From Candidatus Bathyarchaeota archaeon (lineage in GTDB: Archaea > Thermoproteota > Bathyarchaeia > Bathyarchaeales > Bathycorpusculaceae), in the NCBI GenBank assembly GCA_903901015.1, contig CAIUPH010000009.1:1-32701 (forward strand): a stretch of 32,701 bases of DNA, written 5' to 3'. The position numbers and the translations under genes are program-made. Below the pieces are notes generated by a model. That model was not told the origin of the DNA, did not search any database, and saw only the letters and a program-made list of their open reading frames with translations. Below, in pieces: positions 15,725 to 24,289 of this stretch. How positions within the stretch are numbered: position 1 is the stretch's first letter; the number at the start of each line of letters is the position of its first letter.

Positions 15725-16189
15725 ATGACTCAAGAAAACCAAGAAGATAAGAGTCTTGAAGAAAAGACTTTTGAAGCGTTAGTGCACCCGAACAGAAGAG
15801 ACATCGTCAGGTTTATCGGCGAAAAGAAAAACCCTACATTCACCCAAATATTAACCGCGGCCAAAATCCAAGACAGCCCTACACTTGCATACCATTTAAG
15901 AAGCCTAAGCCAGTTTATAATTCAAGAAAACGGAAAATACCGCCTGACTCCAATGGGAAAAGATGCTTACAGCCTCCTACTTAGAACGTTAACCTGCAAT
16001 AAACTGTCTTTTCTGAAGCAAAAAAGCCACCGCGTCACTTTCGACAATGCGGTAATTTGGGGAGCGGTAATTGCTGGAACAATTGGTATAGGTTCACTTA
16101 CGCTTGTGCCAATCTTGTTGGCAGCCGCCACTGTCAGCTTAGTTGCAACCTACAGACTGTTCGATGAAACCGAAAGACGTTGTTTGTAG
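15725..16189 (+). CDS. Winged-helix regulator with C-terminal membrane helices
   Basis: 154 residues starting MTQENQEDKSLEEK. Residues 12-85 form an ArsR/archaeal-type winged helix: FEALVHPNRRDIVRFIG, then FTQILTAAKIQDSPTLAYHLRSLSQF and a wing IIQENGKYRLTPMGKDAY. Two hydrophobic stretches at about 107-140 (AVIWGAVIAGTIGIGSL, TLVPILLAAATVSLVATY) anchor it to the membrane. Such membrane-tethered HTH proteins are common in archaea and may respond to envelope state. A TATA-like ATTTATATTC at about 15680-15689 fits ATG 15725 better than GTG 15713. It converges on dapL. Targets are unknown. Confidence 0.82.
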   Translation: MTQENQEDKSLEEKTFEALVHPNRRDIVRFIGEKKNPTFTQILTAAKIQDSPTLAYHLRSLSQFIIQENGKYRLTPMGKDAYSLLLRTLTCNKLSFLKQKSHRVTFDNAVIWGAVIAGTIGIGSLTLVPILLAAATVSLVATYRLFDETERRCL

Positions 16190-16224
16190 TAAGCGATTGG
16201 CTTTCTTCCAAAGCGGAGAAAAGG

Positions 16225-17385
16225 TTAGAAAGCGTTGGCGATTCGCTCGCAGGCTTCCACAATGCGTTCTTTTGGCTGCGTGAACGTTATGCGTGCGTAG
16301 CCTTCGCCGAACTTGCCGAAGCCAACTCCAGGCGTTACAGCCACTCCAGCGTCAAGCAGTTTGGCGGCGAACTTCATCGAGTCACCCTTGCAGTTGACCC
16401 AGACATAGAAGGTTGCTTTGGGCTTCTCGCATTGGTAGCCGATTTTGCAGAGTGTATCAACTAGCAAATCGCGGCGCTCTTGGAGGATTTGGTTGTTTTT
16501 CTTGAGGAACAATGGCGCCTCAGCACTTGTGTAGGATGCGAGGGCTTTCACGGCGACTTTCTGAGTGTACACTGGCGGTCCCGAATCAATTTGGGATTTA
16601 ACCTTAGTTAAACCTGCAACGAGCGTTCTGTTTCCGACAGCGAAGCCGATGCGGTCTCCCGTCATGTTGAAGGTTTTGGAGAGCGAATGGAATTCTATGG
16701 CGACGTCCATGGCGCCGCCGATTTCGAGGATGCTTGGGGCACGGTAGCCATCGTAGGTGATTTCTGAGTAGGCGTTGTCGTAGCAGAGCATGATGTTGTT
16801 GTCTTTGGCGAAGTCAACTGCCTCTTTGAGGAATCTCTTGTCAACTATTGCGGCGGTGGGGTTGTTTGGGTAGTTGATGAACATCATCTTGGCGTTCTTT
16901 GAGTCGATTTTGTCGAAGTCAGGTCGGAAGTTGTTTTTCTCCAAGAGCGGCATGGATACTGCTTTTCCATCGCAAAGAATCGTGCTGCCGTTAGCGTAAA
17001 CTGGGTAAGCGGGGTCAGGCACCAAAACGTGGTCGCCTGGGTTTACGAATGCACGGGCGATGTTCGCTATGCCCTCTTTTGAGCCCAATAGTGCTACGAC
17101 TTGGTCTTGCTGCAGGTCAACGTTAAAGCGTTTCTTATACCATCCCGACACTGCCTGTCGGAAATCTGGTTCACCTTGGCTGAAAGAGTAATTGTGGTTC
17201 TTGACGTCGGCGGTTTCCTGCTTAAGCGCTTCAACGACAAAAGGTGGAGGCGGAAGGTCTGGGTCGCCGATACTCAGCGAAATCAAATCGATTCCCTGCG
17301 CTTTCTTTTCCTTGATGGTTTTCTCTATTTCCGCAAACAGGTATGGCGGCAACCGTTTAATTCGGTCAGCATACTCAAACGTCAT
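16225..17385 (-). CDS. dapL: LL-diaminopimelate aminotransferase
   Basis: 386 residues. A class I PLP aminotransferase that converts tetrahydrodipicolinate plus glutamate to LL-diaminopimelate in one step, bypassing succinyl or acetyl intermediates. Motifs: SLSIGDPDLPPP (about 36-47), NYPNNPTAAI (171-180), the tyrosine in CYDNAYSEITYDGY, and the PLP lysine K237 in SLSKTFNMTGDRIGF. I chose the ATG at 17385 (MTFEYADRIKRLPPYLF); the longer frame to 17415 overlaps dapF. It is the last gene of the operon, starting one base after the dapF stop. The specific DapL call rests on sequence feel plus position beside dapF; other DAP transaminases are not seen. Confidence 0.9.
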   Translation of the reverse strand: MTFEYADRIKRLPPYLFAEIEKTIKEKKAQGIDLISLSIGDPDLPPPPFVVEALKQETADVKNHNYSFSQGEPDFRQAVSGWYKKRFNVDLQQDQVVALLGSKEGIANIARAFVNPGDHVLVPDPAYPVYANGSTILCDGKAVSMPLLEKNNFRPDFDKIDSKNAKMMFINYPNNPTAAIVDKRFLKEAVDFAKDNNIMLCYDNAYSEITYDGYRAPSILEIGGAMDVAIEFHSLSKTFNMTGDRIGFAVGNRTLVAGLTKVKSQIDSGPPVYTQKVAVKALASYTSAEAPLFLKKNNQILQERRDLLVDTLCKIGYQCEKPKATFYVWVNCKGDSMKFAAKLLDAGVAVTPGVGFGKFGEGYARITFTQPKERIVEACERIANAF

Positions 17386-17386
17386 G

Positions 17387-18220
17387 TTATGGCTCCTTGA
17401 ATAGTGTTCCTTCATAAACTTTCTCGGCGGCGCCGCTCAGAAACATGGTTTTGCCCACTTCAACTTGGAGGTCTCCGCCCAGCACGTGAACGGTTACTTT
17501 GCTACCGACTTTGCCAAGTCTATTCGCTGCAGCGACAGCCGCGCAGGTTCCCGTGCCACATGCAAGGGTTTCTCCGCATCCGCGTTCCCAAACCCGAACC
17601 TTCAACTCGCCCTTGTTTAGGACTTGGACGAAGCCAACGTTGGTTCGCTTTGGGAAAGCACCGTGGTTCTCGATTATTGGGCCCACGTAGTCGACTGGGA
17701 ACTCATCTACGTTCTCGACGAATGTAACGCAGTGGGGGTTACCCATGGATAGGCACGTTATACTGCAGGGTTCTTTGTCAACTTCCAAGTTGCAGTTTAT
17801 ACAGGTGCCTTCGCCGAGCATGGGAAGCGACGTGCGTTCCCAGTTTGGCGCTCCCATATCCACCTTGACAACTTGAACCTCATCATTCTTGACAGTTAAC
17901 AAGATTTGCTTTAATCCCGACAGCGTCTCAACCATAAACTTGGTCTTCTTAACGACGCCGTTTTCAAAACAGTACTTGGCGAAGCATCGTATGCCGTTTC
18001 CGCACATTTCTGCTTCGCTGCCGTCAGAGTTAAAAATCCGCATTTTTACATCAGCAACCGTAGAGTTAGAAACCAACAGTAATCCATCAGCTCCAACTGA
18101 AAAACGGCGTTCACAAAGCTTCTTCGCCAACTCAGCCATGAGTGCTTCAATGATTTTCTGGTCCCGATTATCAACGACGATGTAGTCATTGCCTAAGCCA
18201 TGCATCTTCCAAAAACGCAT
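17387..18220 (-). CDS. dapF: Diaminopimelate epimerase
   Basis: 277 residues. Converts LL- to meso-diaminopimelate by a two-base cysteine mechanism without cofactor. The opening MRFWKMHGLGNDYIVVD is diagnostic. The two catalytic cysteines are in EMCGNGIRCFAKY and GCGETLACGTGTCAA. Near-normal length. The ATG at 18220 overlaps the lysA stop by one base (TGATG), so translation is coupled, and I prefer it to the TTG three bases upstream. Its product feeds lysA directly. Confidence 0.95.
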   Translation of the reverse strand: MRFWKMHGLGNDYIVVDNRDQKIIEALMAELAKKLCERRFSVGADGLLLVSNSTVADVKMRIFNSDGSEAEMCGNGIRCFAKYCFENGVVKKTKFMVETLSGLKQILLTVKNDEVQVVKVDMGAPNWERTSLPMLGEGTCINCNLEVDKEPCSITCLSMGNPHCVTFVENVDEFPVDYVGPIIENHGAFPKRTNVGFVQVLNKGELKVRVWERGCGETLACGTGTCAAVAAANRLGKVGSKVTVHVLGGDLQVEVGKTMFLSGAAEKVYEGTLFKEP

Positions 18221-19509
18221 CAAGAACCACTCTGCATCCGTTGGCTAGTCATCAAATCGCTCAGTTCCTCGCGTTTGCGAACCAACACGTCTTTGCCCTG
18301 CCGAATCATCACTTCTGCAGCCCGAGGACGCGAGTTGTACTGGGAACTCATGCTAAAACCGTAGGCGCCAGCATTAAGCACAGCAAGCAAATCGCCTTCC
18401 TCAACCTTTGGCAATTGTCGATCTTTGGCTAAGGCGTCGCCTGACTCGCAGATTGGACCAACTACATCGTATGTCTCTTTGTCCGCTTGTGCAACTTTGT
18501 TAGCGACTAGGATTGGGTGGTAAGAGCCGTACATTGTTGGACGTACAAGGGTGTTGAAGCCTGCGTCTACCCCGACGAATTTCTTGGTGGAAGTAACCTT
18601 GACCGTGTTGACTGAGGTTAACAGGATACTGGCATCGCAGACAAGGTACCTGCCGGGTTCAACACATAAGAACGGCTTACCGAGCCCGTACTCCTTGACT
18701 TTGCTCTTGAACGGAACCACTATTTTGCTTGAGAACTCCGCTAAATCCAGGTCTTTATCTTCAGGATTGTATGGAACGCCGAGTCCGCCGCCGATGTCGA
18801 TGAATTCGAATTCTACGCCGACTTGCTCATGTACACGTTTAGCTATTGAGAGCAGTTTTTCCACTGCTAAGACGTATGGCTCCACTTCGAGGATGCCTGA
18901 GCCAATATGCATGTGAATACCAAAGCGTTCAACCCTTGCCTTTTTGGCAGTTGCATAAGCTTTCACGGCGTCTTCTTCCATCAAGCCGAACTTTGAGTCG
19001 GGACCGGCAGTTATGCAGTGGCTGTGGTGTCCTGCACCGACTTCGGGGTTAACGCGCACTGATACTACTGGTGGGACAGCAATCTTGAGTAATCTATCCA
19101 GTTCTGACTGTGAATCTACGTTAACGGTGATGTTGGTGCCGACTAAGAACCTTAATTCGTCGTTCCTTACGCTGGTGCCCGTGAACAAGATTTTTTCGGG
19201 TGTATAGCCGCTGCTTAAACCCATGAAAACTTCGCCAGGGCTAACGGTGTCTAAGTAAGCGCCTTCCGACTGTAGAATCCTCAGCACCGTGAGGTTAGTG
19301 TTTGCTTTTACAGCGTAGTAAACGCGTACATGCTTGTAGTTGTTGATGAGCATGCTGTGCAAGCGGTTGTAGTTGTCTCTGATGCGTTTCTCGCTCAGCA
19401 CGTACAATGGTGTATCGTATTTTTCAGCTAACTCCTTAACTGAAAATCCATCAAATAAAAGGTTGCCTTTTCGGTCTTCTAAGGGTTCACGAAACTTTCG
19501 CTTAACCAT
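18220..19509 (-). CDS. lysA: Diaminopimelate decarboxylase
   Basis: 429 residues. The last step of lysine synthesis: meso-diaminopimelate to L-lysine and CO2, PLP-dependent, alanine-racemase fold. The PLP lysine is K68 in VYYAVKANTN. IHMHIGSG, FIDIGGGLGVPY, CVEPGRYLV and the active-site GPICESGDALAKD are all present. Length is normal. It begins 40 nt after the asd stop. The enzyme is complete with no missing catalytic residue, so the operon should make lysine rather than only diaminopimelate. Confidence 0.95.
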   Translation of the reverse strand: MVKRKFREPLEDRKGNLLFDGFSVKELAEKYDTPLYVLSEKRIRDNYNRLHSMLINNYKHVRVYYAVKANTNLTVLRILQSEGAYLDTVSPGEVFMGLSSGYTPEKILFTGTSVRNDELRFLVGTNITVNVDSQSELDRLLKIAVPPVVSVRVNPEVGAGHHSHCITAGPDSKFGLMEEDAVKAYATAKKARVERFGIHMHIGSGILEVEPYVLAVEKLLSIAKRVHEQVGVEFEFIDIGGGLGVPYNPEDKDLDLAEFSSKIVVPFKSKVKEYGLGKPFLCVEPGRYLVCDASILLTSVNTVKVTSTKKFVGVDAGFNTLVRPTMYGSYHPILVANKVAQADKETYDVVGPICESGDALAKDRQLPKVEEGDLLAVLNAGAYGFSMSSQYNSRPRAAEVMIRQGKDVLVRKREELSDLMTSQRMQSGS

Positions 19510-19549
19510 CCAGCATACACCAGACTCTACTGTAACTGTCGGAGGGGAT

Positions 19550-20608
19550 TTAAGCTAACCCGTTGGCCACGTACAGCTCCGCGCTAAGGATGCCTCCGCC
19601 TGCTGCGCCTCGAATTGTATTGTGCCCAAGGCACGTGTACTTGAAGGTCATGATAGGGTCTTTGCGTATTCTGCCGACGACAATGCTCATGCCGCAGCCT
19701 GCGTCGCGGTCGAAGCGTGGTTGAGGACGATTCTTTTCGTGGCGAACGATGATTGGGTTCTCGGGAGCAGACGGCAACTTGAGCAGTTGCGGTGCACCCT
19801 TGAAATCCTCAAACGCCGCCTCAATTTGCTCTATCGATGGGTCCTGGTCAAGCTTCACAAATATCGATTCCAAATGCCCGTCTTTAACTTGAACACGGTT
19901 GCAGCTTGCGCTAATCTGGAAATCCGCGTTCGTTACGTCTTTGCCGTTGTAAGTTCCAAGAATTTTTCGGGCTTCAGTTTCCATCTTGTCCTCTTCCCCT
20001 GAAATGAACGGAACCACGTTATCGATAATATCCAGCGAAGCAACGCCGGGGTATCCTGCGCCGCTCAACGCCTGCATCGTAGTAACCATAACCTGCTTCA
20101 ATCCGAACTGCATCAACGGCTTTAACGTAATTGCCATCTGGATAGTGCTGCAGTTGGGGTCAGTAGAGATAAAGCCTTTCCAGCCTCGAAGCTGCTGCTG
20201 AAACTTGATTAACTCAGCGTGGTCAGGGTTAATCTCTGGAATGATGAGCGGCACATCTCTTTCCATCCGGTGAGCGCTTGCCTTACTGAAAACTGGGTAC
20301 AATGCTGCAAATTCTGATTCAACCGACCCCGCCAAATCACCGGGCATAGACGAGAAAACCAAATCCACGTCGCCTGCCTTTTCCACGGATACCACGTCAG
20401 CGTTGACCACGGGCATTTCAGCGATTTCAGGGGGTAGGTTTGTCTCCATTAGCCAGTTGCAAGCATCCTTGTATTTTTTGCCTGCTGACCGTTCTGAAGC
20501 GGCAAGCACCTCAATATCGAACCATGGGTGACCCTGTAGGAGCTGGATGTACCGTTGCCCAACGGCTCCGGTTGCGCCTAAAATGGCTACTTTACGCTTG
20601 TTTGGCAT
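19550..20608 (-). CDS. asd: Aspartate-semialdehyde dehydrogenase, archaeal type
   Basis: 352 residues. Reduces aspartyl phosphate to aspartate semialdehyde with NADPH, the branch point for lysine, threonine and methionine. The N-terminal fold starts KVAILGATGAVGQRYIQLL (about 6-24). The nucleophile is C153 in STDPNCSTIQMAI. The catalytic His lies in VRHEKNRPQPRFDRDAG or LGHNTIRGAAGG near the C-terminus. The sequence is of the archaeal/fungal subgroup. No aspartokinase gene is in the window, so that step is encoded elsewhere. It begins 68 nt after dapB. Confidence 0.94.
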   Translation of the reverse strand: MPNKRKVAILGATGAVGQRYIQLLQGHPWFDIEVLAASERSAGKKYKDACNWLMETNLPPEIAEMPVVNADVVSVEKAGDVDLVFSSMPGDLAGSVESEFAALYPVFSKASAHRMERDVPLIIPEINPDHAELIKFQQQLRGWKGFISTDPNCSTIQMAITLKPLMQFGLKQVMVTTMQALSGAGYPGVASLDIIDNVVPFISGEEDKMETEARKILGTYNGKDVTNADFQISASCNRVQVKDGHLESIFVKLDQDPSIEQIEAAFEDFKGAPQLLKLPSAPENPIIVRHEKNRPQPRFDRDAGCGMSIVVGRIRKDPIMTFKYTCLGHNTIRGAAGGGILSAELYVANGLA

Positions 20609-20676
20609 GTTTGTTTTCTTCCTTGACCCTTTTCACTTAGTTTGTTGTGGATAAAAAAGTTAATGGTTTGGGCGGC

Positions 20677-21471
20677 TTAAGATAAACCCAAAACATCAGC
20701 CATACTGAAGACTTTGGGCTCGTTTTGCCTAGTTAACCATTCAGCTGCAACCACGGCGCCTTGGGCAAACACGTTACGCGAGAAAGCCGTGTGTTCCAAA
20801 CGCAGCATCTCGTATGGACCCGCAACGATTACGTCGTGGATTCCTGGAACGCCGCCCGCGCGCATCGCTACTGATTCGAGTTCAGTGGATTGACGTGGAC
20901 TGATGCCTTCTCTGCCGTAGACGGTTTTTGTGTAGCCGCGGGTTTTTGATAGGATTTGCTCGAGTTTCTTTGCTGTTCCGCTGGGTGCATCCTTCTTGCC
21001 TGTGTGGTGGATTTCGCTTAGGCTGAAATCGTAACCCTGTGGAAACGCTTTCAGTGCCTCGGCCAGCTTGAAGAGGATGTTTACGCCTACGCTGTAGTTT
21101 GGCGAGAACACTGCTGGAACTTTTCCCGACATTACCTCTATTACTTGTCGGTTTTGTTCCGGGTTGAAGCCTGTGGTGCCCAAGATTATTCGTTTTCCAA
21201 GGTTGGCGACTATGGGGATGTTGACGAGTTCGGCAGCTGGCACGGTGAAGCTTATGTAAACGTCGGCGTCTCTAACAGCTTCGCTTACTCTGTCGGAGCT
21301 AAAGATTTTTGTGTCGGAATTTGTTATGCCTAGTTCGCGAAGGCTCCTTCCAATGCTTGGAGAGTTGGGTGCTTCGATGGCGCCTACGATTTCATGCCCT
21401 GTGGCTGTGGCTTCAGAAATGATGGCGTTTCCCATCCTGCCCGATGCGCCAGCTACACAGAATCTAAGCAT
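20677..21471 (-). CDS. dapB: 4-hydroxy-tetrahydrodipicolinate reductase
   Basis: 264 residues. Reduces the DapA product to tetrahydrodipicolinate with NAD(P)H. The Rossmann motif VAGASGRMG is at residues 5-13, and the substrate/catalytic motif EIHHTGKKDAPSGTAKKL is in the middle. NYSVGVNIL precedes it, as in the family. I chose the ATG at 21471 (MLRFCVAG), preceded by GAGGGG. It overlaps the dapA stop by eight bases. Alternatives five codons upstream would add a short non-conserved leader. Length is normal. Confidence 0.94.
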   Translation of the reverse strand: MLRFCVAGASGRMGNAIISEATATGHEIVGAIEAPNSPSIGRSLRELGITNSDTKIFSSDRVSEAVRDADVYISFTVPAAELVNIPIVANLGKRIILGTTGFNPEQNRQVIEVMSGKVPAVFSPNYSVGVNILFKLAEALKAFPQGYDFSLSEIHHTGKKDAPSGTAKKLEQILSKTRGYTKTVYGREGISPRQSTELESVAMRAGGVPGIHDVIVAGPYEMLRLEHTAFSRNVFAQGAVVAAEWLTRQNEPKVFSMADVLGLS

Positions 21472-22501
21472 AGAAGAGCCCCTCAAGATACTTTTCGCTG
21501 TACAAGCGTTCTTTTAGGTCTATGTCGAAGTGGTCGGCGATTGGCTTTAGGATCTGCGGGTTGCTCTCGTAGATTTTCCGTGCATTTGCCAAGACCACTT
21601 CTAAGCCGCTGCGGGTCATCTTTCCCAGCGGCTGCCTGCATGGACCCGACGGCATACCAAGGACATTCATGAGCGTCTTGCAAGCGAGCGGGTTGCGGGC
21701 TTTGCATGAGACTGGTCCGTACGGCGTTTGTTCCTGTGTTTTCACTGTGACGATGTTGAAGAGTGGTTGGAGTGCTTGGGAGATTACGCTTGCAGCTTCC
21801 TCGTTGCCATCCAACACATAGTGCACCATGTCAACGACTGCCCCAGGGGCAATGTTGGAAACCACGGATATGACGCCGCTTGCGCGGATGTCGGGTGAAA
21901 TCATCATCGTGTAAGTTTTGTCGTCGTCGCCTGAGAGAATGTTGAAGTCTTCTCCGCAGAGCTGCCTTGTCAACTCCATGTTCTTAAAATCGCATGTGGC
22001 TTCCTTGACACAGTGAACGTTTGGGTACTGGTGGCTGAGGATGGCGAGGTCTTGGGGAAAAAGCTGCGTTCCCGTGCGCCCAGGGATGATGTAGGGGATA
22101 ACTTGGACTTCTGGAAACTGCTTTGCGATGGGCTCGATGTATTCCCTGCGAATCTCCATCGAACTGGGTCCGTTGTAGTATGGGTCCACGAGCAAAACGC
22201 AATTTACGCCAAAGTCGTGGGCGTGCGCGGTGCCGTCGATGGCTTCCTGGGTTGAGTTGCTTCCAGTGCCCGCGATGGTTAAGCATCTGCTGCTTGAGTA
22301 CTCGTGTACCTTTTCTATGACTTTTGTATGTTCATTCCAGTCTAACGTTGGGCTTTCGCCGGTTGTGCCGACTGCCAGTGAGCCATTGACGCCGTTTTTT
22401 ATTTGGAAATCTACCAGTTGCTGTAATCCTTCGTAATCGATTTGGCGGTTACGGTTCATGGGGGTTATTAGGGCTGTGTAACAACCGCTGAATGTTGACA
22501 T
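21464..22501 (-). CDS. dapA: 4-hydroxy-tetrahydrodipicolinate synthase
   Basis: 345 residues. Condenses pyruvate with aspartate semialdehyde, the first committed lysine step. The Schiff-base lysine is K166 in HCVKEATCD. The catalytic Tyr is Y137 in PYIIPGRTG, and the TTGESPTL loop is at 46-53. The TIM barrel is about 290 residues in standard enzymes. This one carries about 50 extra C-terminal residues rich in Pro, Lys and Arg (from about 290), perhaps an oligomerisation tail. First gene of the operon, with AAAGAGGAAC before the ATG and a TATA box at 22545-22554. No lysine riboswitch is visible in the short leader. Confidence 0.93.
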   Translation of the reverse strand: MSTFSGCYTALITPMNRNRQIDYEGLQQLVDFQIKNGVNGSLAVGTTGESPTLDWNEHTKVIEKVHEYSSSRCLTIAGTGSNSTQEAIDGTAHAHDFGVNCVLLVDPYYNGPSSMEIRREYIEPIAKQFPEVQVIPYIIPGRTGTQLFPQDLAILSHQYPNVHCVKEATCDFKNMELTRQLCGEDFNILSGDDDKTYTMMISPDIRASGVISVVSNIAPGAVVDMVHYVLDGNEEAASVISQALQPLFNIVTVKTQEQTPYGPVSCKARNPLACKTLMNVLGMPSGPCRQPLGKMTRSGLEVVLANARKIYESNPQILKPIADHFDIDLKERLYSEKYLEGLFYA

Positions 22502-22544
22502 TTTTCATGTTCCTCTTTATGGATGGGGGAACATTGGGTGGCAG

Positions 22545-22554
22545 AATATTTAAG
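22545..22554 (-). promoter_or_regulatory. TATA box of the lysine (dap) operon
   Basis: On the minus strand CTTAAATATT preceded by GTAAAC lies about 45-50 nt before the dapA ATG. Initiation about 25 nt downstream leaves a leader of about 20 nt, too short for a riboswitch. Confidence 0.5.
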
Positions 22555-22631
22555 GTTTACGTTTTACACACTATTTTTACTAAAAACGTAAGCAATCCAC
22601 GGCAAAGCGGCGCTAATGCAACCACTAACTA

Positions 22632-22949
22632 TCATTTTTCGGAAACAAGCAACGGCTCAACATAATAAGCCGTAAAAACCCCATCGTCGACCCCATAAAT
22701 CCCATGCAGGTAACCAATCGCATCACGTAGCATCGTAGCAGAAGGAATAACCGCCCCGAAATTATCAGAACGCAAGATTTCTGTCAGCTGCCCGGTTTCC
22801 GTCTTCACAACCTTCAACCTCAAAACATTGGGGCCCGATTGGAAAACAGCGATTTCGCCAGGTTTAGGGTTGCCTTTTCGTACGTCGATGGTTTTTTGGC
22901 CTTGAGCCAACCATTGGAACACTTCTTTTTTTGCGAGAAACCACGGCAA
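22632..22949 (-). CDS. ASCH-domain protein
   Basis: 105 residues. The pattern PWFLAKKEVFQWLAQGQKTIDVRKGNPKPGEIAVFQSG is the ASCH/PUA-like fold: a lysine helix, then K-T-I-D-R-K, then G-E/D before a hydrophobic strand. The C-terminal AIGYLHGIYGVDDGVFTAYYVEP completes it. ASCH proteins bind RNA, and some hydrolyse modified nucleosides such as N4-acetylcytidine (established for bacterial YqfB). Which applies here is unknown. It lies after the L7Ae-S28e-L24e operon, 119 nt downstream of L24e, and may be cotranscribed with it, which would suit an RNA-related role. Confidence 0.78.
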   Translation of the reverse strand: MPWFLAKKEVFQWLAQGQKTIDVRKGNPKPGEIAVFQSGPNVLRLKVVKTETGQLTEILRSDNFGAVIPSATMLRDAIGYLHGIYGVDDGVFTAYYVEPLLVSEK

Positions 22950-23068
22950 GTATTGAACACCTAAAGTTTGGTCGCTCCGCTAACAGATAAACGTTCAGTC
23001 AAAAAGCGAATAAACTAAAAAAGTTTAAAATAGGAAAAAATGGGTTGAAACGTAGAATACGTTGCTGT

Positions 23069-23266
23069 TTACCCTTTGCCTTTCTCTTCTTTACCGAAGT
23101 ACTTAGTCCACTTTAACTTGCGTGCGTCGCGATGGAATGCTATACTGCTTTTCTTGCATTTGCTGGAATCGAACCATAGTATTGAGCCGTCATTTTTAAC
23201 GTACATCATGCCTGTGCCAGCTGGGAAATCAGCACCACAGAACGAACATTTACGAGGTTTTGGCAT
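23069..23266 (-). CDS. rpl24e: Ribosomal protein L24e
   Basis: 65 residues, a large-subunit protein. MPKPRKCSFCGADFPAGTGMMY, then DGSILWFDSSKCKKS and a basic KLKWTKYFGKEEKGKG tail match the archaeal family. The zinc site normally reads C-x2-C...C-x3-C. Here C7, C10 and C37 remain, but the first residue of the second pair is D33, so one ligand is changed. Third gene of the L7Ae operon, 14 nt after S28e. Confidence 0.93.
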   Translation of the reverse strand: MPKPRKCSFCGADFPAGTGMMYVKNDGSILWFDSSKCKKSSIAFHRDARKLKWTKYFGKEEKGKG

Positions 23267-23280
23267 GACAAATTCTCCAG

Positions 23281-23499
23281 TTAACGTGTGATTTTCTTTG
23301 CTTCTCTTTCTGTTTCTCGCAGCATCAGAATATCTTGTGCGCGCACTGGTCCTTTAACGTTGCGTGTGATGATTCTGCCTTTATCCTTGCCTTCCATGAT
23401 GCGTACGCGGACTTGTGTGATTTCGCCAGTTACGCCTGTGCGACCGATGACCTGTATGACTTCTGATGGAATAAGTTCTTCAGCTGCGTCTTTACTCAT
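23281..23499 (-). CDS. rps28e: Ribosomal protein S28e
   Basis: 72 residues, a small-subunit OB-fold protein. [44 protein letters not shown] and the ending [11 protein letters not shown] are diagnostic. The start overlaps the L7Ae stop, so translation is coupled. The order L7Ae-S28e-L24e is a standard archaeal ribosomal cluster. Confidence 0.95.
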   Translation of the reverse strand: MSKDAAEELIPSEVIQVIGRTGVTGEITQVRVRIMEGKDKGRIITRNVKGPVRAQDILMLRETEREAKKITR

Positions 23500-23879
23500 T
23501 ACTGAGTTCCTCGTTTAACCTGATCGATTCTGGTAACGATTTCTTTGAGCAAACCTGCTGCTTCGCCTTCTCTGATGATGACCGCTGCTGCGCATGGAAC
23601 GTCGATGCCGATGGATTTGCCGAGTGTTTCTTTGCTTGGAACGAACACGTATGGAATTTTTCTTTCGTCACAGAGTAGTGGTAGGTGCGCTATAACTTCT
23701 GGCGGGTCAACATCTTCTGCGATTACTACAAGTTTTGCTTGTGAGCGTTCAACAGCTTTTGTTGCCTCGTTTGTTCCTTTCCTAACAGATCCTGATTTTG
23801 AAGCAATCGTTAGGGCTTCATAGGCTGCATCTACGATTTCTTTCGGTACTTCATATTTTACATAAAATGGTTTAGACAT
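23499..23879 (-). CDS. rpl7ae: Ribosomal protein L7Ae
   Basis: 126 residues. Binds kink-turns in 23S rRNA and in C/D and H/ACA guide RNAs, and is also a subunit of RNase P. The family motifs [35 protein letters not shown] and [19 protein letters not shown] are complete. First gene of its operon, with a TATA-like TCTTAAATAA at 23921-23930. It is divergent from gar1, whose product works with L7Ae in H/ACA particles. Confidence 0.96.
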   Translation of the reverse strand: MSKPFYVKYEVPKEIVDAAYEALTIASKSGSVRKGTNEATKAVERSQAKLVVIAEDVDPPEVIAHLPLLCDERKIPYVFVPSKETLGKSIGIDVPCAAAVIIREGEAAGLLKEIVTRIDQVKRGTQ

Positions 23880-23988
23880 ATTAGCCTCACCCTTTTAAGG
23901 CACAGTCTTATCCACAGTTCTTATTTAAGAATCTTTCTCCCAAAAAAATCTGTCCTGAATCTTTCCGCTTATAAATCATCTCGAAAAC

Positions 23989-23998
23989 TTTATATAAA
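23989..23998 (+). promoter_or_regulatory. TATA box of the gar1-tfb unit
   Basis: TTTATATAAA, a near-perfect archaeal TATA box, 37-46 nt before the TTG start of gar1. An AGAAGGGG ribosome-binding site follows at about 24025-24032. Confidence 0.65.
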
Positions 23999-24034
23999 CT
24001 GTAACGGGTTCCTACATGTTTTCGAGAAGGGGAA

Positions 24035-24289
24035 TTGCGTTTGCAAAGATTGGGCAAAGTTTCAAATGTAACTCCATCACGAAACATGGTGGTTAAAGCA
24101 GAAAATACCCCGAAAATGGGTTTTGACGTTGTGGATGAAAACTTAAACGTTGTCGGCAGTGTTTTCGATATTATTGGCCCAGTCTCAGCTCCGTATGCAA
24201 TTGTTAAACCATGCATAAAAGAGCCTGAGAAACTACTGAATAAGCCAGTGTACTTGGTGCTCTCGAAGACAAAACGGAGCAAAAGATGA
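24035..24289 (+). CDS. gar1: H/ACA ribonucleoprotein subunit Gar1
   Basis: 84 residues, TTG start 3 nt after a strong AAGGGG. Gar1 helps Cbf5 release substrate during guide-directed pseudouridylation. The small beta-barrel pattern is visible: LGKVSNVTPSRNMVVKAENTP, GFDVVDENLNVVGSVFDIIGPVSAPYAIV, and a basic C-terminus KTKRSKR. The stop is next to the TFB start, a pairing seen in many archaea. Confidence 0.9.
   Translation: MRLQRLGKVSNVTPSRNMVVKAENTPKMGFDVVDENLNVVGSVFDIIGPVSAPYAIVKPCIKEPEKLLNKPVYLVLSKTKRSKR

Noticed and set aside
22502-22631. Lysine riboswitch in front of dapA
   Set aside because: The distance from the TATA box to the start codon leaves only about 20 nt of leader, and no paired region of the needed size is present.
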